Shown: piece after piece, positions 6,679-10,906 of the stretch | How positions within the stretch are numbered: position 1 is the first letter of the stretch | Layout: each line of letters begins with the position of its first letter | Source: Lachnospiraceae bacterium | Lineage (GTDB): Bacteria; Bacillota; Clostridia; Lachnospirales; Lachnospiraceae | Length of the DNA stretch: 10,906 nt | Direction: 5' to 3' | Assembly: GCA_020860745.1 (NCBI GenBank) | Contig: JAJBTR010000401.1 | Location: forward strand, 1 to 10,906 | Position numbers and translations under genes: made by a program | Notes under the pieces: model-generated | What the model saw: only the letters and a program-made list of their open reading frames with translations | Told to the model about the DNA's origin: nothing | The model's database searches: none

Positions 6679-8259
6679 CTAATCCTCAATCTCTATCTCC
6701 ATGTGGACAATCTGCTCCAGATCAGGATAAAAATCCCCGGTCGGCTGACCGCTTTCATTTTTCTGTACTTTTACCTCAATCTCCTTGCCGATCCGTCCGG
6801 ATATTGCGTCTGTAATTTCCTGCCGGTGCACCTCATCCGTAGCATAATCATATGCCATCTCATCATCAAATACAAGCAATAACTGATTATCGCCGCCCAG
6901 GCTCAGCTGTGCCTTGCCCAGAAGAACGCGGGCGCGTCCGCTCATCTCCCCGATGATCGACCGCCATTGCTTCACCACCTGCTTTACCTCCTCCGGAATC
7001 GCCTTTGGCATCGCCGGTTTCGATGCAGATTGCGGCTTCGGCACCCCTGCAGATCCGGCTGACAGATTCCCGGCCTGCTGCACTGCAGCAGCCGCCGGAA
7101 CCACTCCCTGTTCAAGCTGTTGTTCCAGATAGGCGACCCGGTCTGCGAGCGCATCCTGTGCGCCCTCCATAGAAGGCCGGCAAAGCCGAATCAGTGCAAT
7201 CTCAATGAGCACCCGCTTCTGGACGGCATAGCGGAGCTGTGTGGAAAGGTCGGAAAAATCCCGGATATAGCGTATGATCGTATCATTATCGACCATATCC
7301 GCTTCCTCTTTTAAAAGCGCCAGATTCTCGCTGGACATATCCAGCACATCTTCCAGATGATCTGTACTCTTTACCAGCAGCAGATTCCTCAGATACCAGG
7401 TAAAATCCGTGACAAACTGTCCCTGTTCCCGCCCCTGGATGACCATCTCCTCCAGAATACGGATAGACGCCGTGACATCCCGCTTAAGAATCGCCCGCAG
7501 CAACCGGGAAAACACCTCAGTATCCACCGCGCCGAGAACCTCCAGCACGTGGTCGTAGGTAAGCTTTTCCCCCAGATAAAAGGCGATGCACTGATCCAGC
7601 AGGCTCAGGGCGTCGCGCATGGACCCGTCCGCCGCCCTGGCAATGTAACGGATGGCAGCATCCTCCGTCTCCACCTGCTCCTGCTCCATGAGATCTCTCA
7701 GACGCCCCGCAATAGTATCAATGGAAATCCGGCGGAAGTCATAGCGCTGACACCTGGAAAGAATCGTGACCGGTATCTTGTGTGCCTCCGTCGTCGCCAG
7801 AATAAAAATCACATAGGCGGGCGGCTCCTCCAGCGTCTTTAAAAATGCGTTAAACGCAGGGCCGGAGAGCATATGCACCTCGTCAATAATGTATACCTTG
7901 AAACGCCCCTCCGTCGGCGAGTAAGCCACCTCATCACGAATCTGGCGGATATCATCCACACCATTGTTGGAAGCCGCGTCAATCTCAATCACATTCATGG
8001 AAGATCCCGCCTGAATCGCGTGGCAGGACGCACACTCCCCGCAGGGACTGCCGTCCACCGGATGCTCACAGTTGACCGCCTTCGCAAAAATCTTGGCCAC
8101 TGTCGTCTTCCCCGTGCCACGGGTGCCGCAGAACAGATATGCATGGCCGATCCGGTCGGCTTTGATCTGATTTTTTAAAGTTGTAACGATATGATCCTGC
8201 CCCTTGACATCCTCAAACTCTCCGGGGCGGTACTTCCGGTATAAAGCCGTGTATGACAT
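6679..8259 (-). CDS. dnaX: DNA polymerase III subunit gamma/tau
   Basis: The clamp-loader ATPase, 526 residues from the ATG at 8259. The frame is open to 8307, but AGGAGG eight bases upstream and the family-typical start MSYTALYRKYRP fix the shorter form. Motifs in order: Walker A GTRGTGKT (45-52), zinc-binding cysteines (C64, C73, C76, C79), Walker B IIDEVHM (124-130), sensor 1 ATTE (155-158) and the SRC motif (168-170). Clamp-loader domains run to about residue 360, followed by a Pro/Ala/Ser linker (about 385-425) and a C-terminal tau-type domain. It opens and loads the sliding clamp at replication forks. I see no A-rich slippery site, so a short gamma product by frameshifting is not supported. 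The gene lies 111 bases downstream of pfkA with no clear terminator between. Confidence 0.97.
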   Translation of the reverse strand: MSYTALYRKYRPGEFEDVKGQDHIVTTLKNQIKADRIGHAYLFCGTRGTGKTTVAKIFAKAVNCEHPVDGSPCGECASCHAIQAGSSMNVIEIDAASNNGVDDIRQIRDEVAYSPTEGRFKVYIIDEVHMLSGPAFNAFLKTLEEPPAYVIFILATTEAHKIPVTILSRCQRYDFRRISIDTIAGRLRDLMEQEQVETEDAAIRYIARAADGSMRDALSLLDQCIAFYLGEKLTYDHVLEVLGAVDTEVFSRLLRAILKRDVTASIRILEEMVIQGREQGQFVTDFTWYLRNLLLVKSTDHLEDVLDMSSENLALLKEEADMVDNDTIIRYIRDFSDLSTQLRYAVQKRVLIEIALIRLCRPSMEGAQDALADRVAYLEQQLEQGVVPAAAAVQQAGNLSAGSAGVPKPQSASKPAMPKAIPEEVKQVVKQWRSIIGEMSGRARVLLGKAQLSLGGDNQLLLVFDDEMAYDYATDEVHRQEITDAISGRIGKEIEVKVQKNESGQPTGDFYPDLEQIVHMEIEIED

Positions 8260-8267
8260 CCTCGGCT

Positions 8268-8273
8268 CCTCCT
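8268..8273 (-). promoter_or_regulatory. Ribosome binding site deciding the dnaX start
   Basis: A perfect AGGAGG on the - strand lies eight bases before the ATG at 8259, showing that the 16 extra residues encoded upstream in the same frame are not part of DnaX. Confidence 0.85.
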
Positions 8274-8300
8274 GCTCTCTGCGCCATATCCAAAAACGGC

Positions 8301-8318
8301 ACACCATTCACACCATTC
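8301..8318. repeat. 9-bp tandem repeat in the pfkA-dnaX gap
   Basis: ACACCATTC occurs twice head to tail (8301-8309 and 8310-8318). It lies in the 111-base gap between pfkA and dnaX, near a TTGACC hexamer on the - strand. No function can be assigned; it may be chance or a small operator. Confidence 0.5.
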
Positions 8319-8370
8319 CATCTGGTCAACTTTCAATCCCATTCGTCAGAACAGGACCTGGTTTCCCGCT

Positions 8371-9444
8371 TTAATCCCCGAAACAGATACCGACTTTTTT
8401 TGCCTCCTGCACCAGCTGACAATCCGGGGCTACTGTCTTCAGCCGGCCTGCCGCCTCGGAAAGTGGAACCCGCGTCGTCTGTCCGTTCACCATGGCAATC
8501 ATGTAACCGAAGTCCCTGTCCTCTATCGCCTGAGCCGCCGCTGCGCCGAGCTGCGTGCAGAGAACTCTGTCGTATGCACAGGGACTGCCGCCCCGCTGCA
8601 TGTGTCCCGGTACCGTTACCCTCACATCCCGGCCCGTTTTCTGCGCAATCTGATCTGCCACATCATAGGATACGGACGGATATTTGGATGTATTCACCAT
8701 TTCCTTAAACTCCTTTTTGGAGAGTTTGGCATGTTCCACGGAGATTGCTCCCTCAGCCACAGCCAGAATGGTAAATCCCTTGCCCTGACGCGTGCGGCGG
8801 TTCACCGCCTCCACCACTTTTTCAATATCAAACGGGATCTCCGGGATCAGGATAATGTCCGCGCCGCCCGCGATCCCTGCATGGAGCGGCAGCCAGCCGA
8901 CCTTATGCCCCATGACTTCCACAATAAATACCCGGTTGTGCGAGGCCGCCGTCGTATGGATACAGTCAATGGTATTCGTCGCAATATTCAGTGCGCTCTG
9001 GAAACCGAATGTGATATCCGTCCCCCAGATATCGTTATCGATCGTCTTCGGCAGATGCAGGACATTCAGCCCCTCCTCCCGCAGCAGGTTTGCCGTCTTC
9101 TGCGTGCCGTTGCCGCCGAGGATTACAAGACAGTCCAGATTCAGCTTGTGATAGGTATGTTTCATCGCTTCCACCTTATCCAGCCCATTCTCATCCGGCA
9201 CACGCATCTGCTTAAACGGCTGCCGCGAGGTACCGAGAATCGTACCTCCTTTTGTGAGAATTCCGGAAAAATCCTGGGCAGTCAGATAACGGTAGTTGCC
9301 GTAAATCAATCCCTTATATCCATCATAAAATCCATATATTTCCAGCGTGTCCCCGCTGGTGGAAAGCCCCTTGACCACGCCGCGCATCGCTGCGTTTAAA
9401 GCCTGACAGTCGCCGCCGCTGGTCAGAATACCGATTCTCTTCAT
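8371..9444 (-). CDS. pfkA: 6-phosphofructokinase, group III-like (donor ATP or PPi uncertain)
   Basis: A 357-residue phosphofructokinase that phosphorylates fructose 6-phosphate to fructose 1,6-bisphosphate in glycolysis. Motifs: N-terminal SGGDCQALNAAMRG (9-22), GGNGT (110-114), catalytic PKTIDND (132-138), VEVMGHKVGW (175-184), AEGA (230-233) and PGHMQRGGSP (279-288). In E. coli PfkA the matching stretches are GGDGS and PGTIDND. Here the position after GGN is Gly, as in ATP enzymes, whereas Lys in PKTIDND is typical of PPi-type or group III enzymes, and the usual GGD aspartate is Asn. The family call is firm; the phosphoryl donor is not. GGAGG eight bases before the ATG at 9444 decides the start over two in-frame ATGs upstream. 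The next gene, dnaX, may be read through from here. Confidence 0.93.
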   Translation of the reverse strand: MKRIGILTSGGDCQALNAAMRGVVKGLSTSGDTLEIYGFYDGYKGLIYGNYRYLTAQDFSGILTKGGTILGTSRQPFKQMRVPDENGLDKVEAMKHTYHKLNLDCLVILGGNGTQKTANLLREEGLNVLHLPKTIDNDIWGTDITFGFQSALNIATNTIDCIHTTAASHNRVFIVEVMGHKVGWLPLHAGIAGGADIILIPEIPFDIEKVVEAVNRRTRQGKGFTILAVAEGAISVEHAKLSKKEFKEMVNTSKYPSVSYDVADQIAQKTGRDVRVTVPGHMQRGGSPCAYDRVLCTQLGAAAAQAIEDRDFGYMIAMVNGQTTRVPLSEAAGRLKTVAPDCQLVQEAKKVGICFGD

Positions 9445-9452
9445 GAGCATGT

Positions 9453-9457
9453 CCTCC
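9453..9457 (-). promoter_or_regulatory. Ribosome binding site deciding the pfkA start
   Basis: GGAGG on the - strand is eight bases from the ATG at 9444 but only two from the ATG at 9450, so the start MKRIGILTSGG is favoured. The leader between pfkA and the SRP promoter (9466-9713) is otherwise AT-rich, with no certain pfkA promoter; TATTAT-like -10 sequences are present near 9490, without a good -35. Confidence 0.8.
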
Positions 9458-9625
9458 TTTTTCAAAGAAATTCCACAGACCCGTTCGATAATATCATATC
9501 GATTTTTCGCACAATTGTACTTCAGACACGCGAAAATATTTCACAGTCATCACCAAGAGTTTATCAAATTCAAAAGGGTTTTACAAGTTATGTGGGATCT
9601 TTTCCGGGTCTTTTTTCATTTTCTC

Positions 9626-9643
9626 AGCCGGGACCGGCTTTTT
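9626..9643 (+). terminator. Weak terminator-like hairpin without an obvious gene
   Basis: AGCCG and CGGCT (9626-9630 with 9635-9639) enclose a 4-base loop and are followed by TTTT. No + strand gene precedes it, so it may only shield the SRP RNA promoter from read-through, or be chance. Confidence 0.3.
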
Positions 9644-9667
9644 CCATTGTTACTACTCTTCTTACTA

Positions 9668-9705
9668 TTCCTTGCATCTTTCACTTTTCCTTGCATCTTT
9701 CATTT
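9668..9705 (+). repeat. 19-bp tandem repeat upstream of the SRP RNA promoter
   Basis: TTCCTTGCATCTTTCACTT (9668-9686) is followed directly by the same 19 bases with one C-to-T change (9687-9705). The repeat ends eight bases before the -35 box of the SRP RNA promoter, in the position of an upstream promoter element or activator site, but it is T-rich rather than a classic A/T UP element. Confidence 0.7.
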
Positions 9706-9713
9706 TTCCCACC

Positions 9714-9743
9714 TTGACACGCAGGCAACGTCAATGTTATACT
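9714..9743 (+). promoter_or_regulatory. Strong sigma-A-type promoter of the SRP RNA
   Basis: A perfect -35 TTGACA (9714-9719) and a -10 TATACT (9738-9743) are separated by 18 bases. Transcription should start near 9750-9752, exactly where the 5' end of the SRP RNA is predicted from its terminal pairing. Confidence 0.85.
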
Positions 9744-9750
9744 TAAGACT

Positions 9751-10015
9751 CCGAGCAGCCGGGGCAGCAGCGGCGCCCTGTACCTTCAATCCGCTATAGT
9801 TGGGGTGATATCCTGCCGCGGGTCTTTGATTGTAGAGCTGCCTTCTGTAAGTGGCGTGGATTTTCGGGTCTCACGCGACGGGAACCTGTGAACCGGGTCA
9901 GGTCAGGAATGGAGCAGCCCTAAGCAGGATCTCCCGGGTGCCGTGAGGGTGCCTGGAATGAGTTAACTGCAGGAGTAACGTCTGGGGTCGGGATTCAACG
10001 CAGGATGCTCGGTAA
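9751..10015 (+). ncRNA. ffs: Signal recognition particle RNA, long type with Alu domain
   Basis: About 265 bases, matching the Bacillus/Clostridium-type SRP RNA. The 5' CCGAGC (9751-9756) pairs with GCTCGG (10007-10012) near the 3' end. The Alu domain contains GCGGCGCCCTGTACC and AATCCGCTATAG, close to the B. subtilis sequence. The S domain has GAACCTGTGAACC, then GGTCAGGTCA, the GGAA tetraloop (9906-9909) and GGAGCAGCCCTAAGC, which bind Ffh. The 3' part has the conserved GCCTGG, GTTAACTGC and GTAACG stretches. The RNA joins Ffh to target membrane and secreted proteins during translation. The tetraloop is closed by A-T instead of the usual C-G. It is probably co-transcribed with the tRNA that follows, since no terminator lies between. 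Confidence 0.93.
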
Positions 10016-10058
10016 ATGATAAGCAATGCAGATGATTATGATTGTATTGCGATCACAG

Positions 10059-10146
10059 GGAGACGTATCGAAGTGGCCATAACGAGCTTGACTCGAAATC
10101 AAGTAGTCCTTTTTTGGGCTCGTGGGTTCGAATCCCACCGTCTCCG
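10059..10146 (+). tRNA. tRNA-Ser (anticodon CGA)
   Basis: A class II tRNA of 88 bases. The acceptor stem GGAGACG (10059-10065) pairs with CGTCTCC (10139-10145), followed by discriminator G. A 3-bp D stem, anticodon stem CTTGA/TCAAG with loop CTCGAAA (anticodon CGA, reading UCG), a long variable arm (AGTCC, T-rich loop, GGGCT), and a T arm GTGGG-TTCGAAT-CCCAC are all present. The long variable arm and G discriminator are serine marks. The 3' CCA is not encoded and must be added by the nucleotidyltransferase. Confidence 0.96.
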
Positions 10147-10153
10147 CTCACAG

Positions 10154-10195
10154 GAATCCCCGGAATGTGCTATGGCACATTACGGGGATTCTGTT
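10154..10195 (+). terminator. Terminator of the SRP RNA-tRNA-Ser transcript
   Basis: A long stem (GAATCCCCG, one G-A mismatch, AATGTGC at 10154-10170; partner 10175-10191) with a 4-base loop is followed by TGTTT and an AT-rich tail. The stem is strong but the T run is short. It also lies just after the stop of the - strand gene at the right edge, so it may serve both transcripts. Confidence 0.75.
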
Positions 10196-10201
10196 TAATA
10201 A

Positions 10202-10906
10202 TTAATTTTTCCGAATCGTAACCGGCCCATTTTCTGCCACATAATGATACTTTCCGTCCTCGCCGAGATACGCTTCCAGATTGCACTGCACATTCTGCGA
10301 CGGATCCGGATGATTCTTCCAGAGTTCATATAATTTGGGGAGAAACACCGGCCACTGGCTGGCCTCATAATCCTCGTGGTCTGTCGCCCAGTTCGGCGTC
10401 GGCCGGTAATCCGGATTTTCCCTGATCAGATCCATGACAAACGCCGGCGGCATGGAACACTTTGCATTAGCGACCGTCGCCGTGATATGATAGATTCCGC
10501 CCTCACAATCCTCCCACATATGAATCGTAGAATCCACAAACTCGCCGATCTCATTAAATACACCTTCACAAAGCACATGCTTTAAACAGGTTTTAAAAGG
10601 ATAGAACTCCGTCAAAGGCAAACGGTGAATTTCCACTCCCTCGCCGCCGAATACCGGAATACCTTTTCCCACGGTTTCCGCAATCATGAGTATGGATTTC
10701 TCAAATCCGACTTCGGCCGGAGATTGAACCCAGGCAAATTTTTTATGAGATCCCGGCACCCAGAGATAGTAGCATTTTTCCATATTTGCCCAGAACCAGT
10801 CCAGCATTTCAGCAGTTACTCCCGGAAGAAAATGCTGCTTCTGAGAGGGAAACTCATACCCTTTCGCGACAGCCTCCTCCGTCAGTTCGAGCTCCGGAAG
10901 AAGCGG
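10202..10906 (-). CDS. DAPG/phloretin hydrolase family protein (partial, N-terminus missing)
   Basis: The frame is open to the window edge and encodes the last 234 residues; the first in-frame ATG inside the window (10807) is internal, because 33 coherent residues (including HFLPGVTAE) precede it. The PGVTAEMLDWFWANM stretch (28-42), an LWVPGSH segment (48-54), WEDCEGGIYH (131-140) and the closing WPVFLPKLYELW segment resemble the family of 2,4-diacetylphloroglucinol hydrolase (PhlG) and phloretin hydrolase. These zinc enzymes break a C-C bond next to an aromatic ring; in Eubacterium ramulus, a gut Lachnospiraceae relative, the enzyme splits the flavonoid product phloretin. His and Glu residues that could bind zinc are present, but I cannot assign them surely. 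Known members are about 270-300 residues, so 40-60 residues are missing here. The substrate is unknown. Confidence 0.6.
   Translation of the reverse strand, partial: PLLPELELTEEAVAKGYEFPSQKQHFLPGVTAEMLDWFWANMEKCYYLWVPGSHKKFAWVQSPAEVGFEKSILMIAETVGKGIPVFGGEGVEIHRLPLTEFYPFKTCLKHVLCEGVFNEIGEFVDSTIHMWEDCEGGIYHITATVANAKCSMPPAFVMDLIRENPDYRPTPNWATDHEDYEASQWPVFLPKLYELWKNHPDPSQNVQCNLEAYLGEDGKYHYVAENGPVTIRKN

Noticed and set aside
6679..8259. Programmed frameshift in dnaX giving a gamma form
   Set aside because: No A-rich slippery run occurs near the expected point after the clamp-loader domains; only a five-A run close to the C-terminus.
1..10906. CRISPR array, insertion sequence or prophage
   Set aside because: No regularly spaced repeats, transposase, integrase or phage structural genes are visible; the window is mainly conserved chromosomal genes.

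Overview
The window looks like a chromosomal segment from a Gram-positive anaerobe of the class Clostridia, most likely a member of the Lachnospiraceae. This is inferred from strong AGGAGG-type ribosome binding sites, a long Bacillus/Clostridium-type SRP RNA with an Alu domain, a transketolase split into two adjacent genes, the dnaX-ybaB-recR order, and a DUF5711/LysM/CvpA envelope cluster. No phage, CRISPR array or complete insertion sequence is visible. Base composition is moderate, close to 50% G+C by eye.

Layout. Positions 1-170 hold the 3' end of a very small hydrophobic peptide gene on the + strand and a bidirectional terminator. From about 277 to 9444 every gene is on the - strand, so in transcription order the layout runs right to left. 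It starts with pfkA (9444-8371), then the DNA maintenance group dnaX, ybaB and recR (8259-5626). The split transketolase follows (5527-3765) and ends at a clear terminator (3711-3738). Last comes an envelope group (3500-277): an MPN-like domain, a membrane/LysM protein, a DUF5711 protein and CvpA. To the right, on the + strand, a strong sigma-A promoter drives the SRP RNA (about 9751-10015), followed by tRNA-Ser(CGA) and a terminator. The right edge holds a - strand gene cut by the window end that resembles the DAPG/phloretin hydrolase family.

How the genes fit together. PfkA and transketolase act in central sugar metabolism. DnaX (clamp-loader ATPase), YbaB (nucleoid-associated) and RecR (recombinational gap repair) are a conserved replication/repair group. 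The envelope group has no assigned function: three of its products are predicted membrane proteins, and one carries a peptidoglycan-binding LysM domain.

Most of the window is ordinary housekeeping DNA. The best candidate for something under-described is the MPN-LysM locus at 2251-3500. Its two open frames appear to be one gene interrupted by a one-base slip in a six-A run. Its N-terminal domain looks like a JAMM/MPN domain that has lost its metal-binding histidines. Also worth a look are a highly structured intergenic element (858-985), a phosphofructokinase with mixed donor-specificity markers, and the partial polyphenol-hydrolase-like gene.
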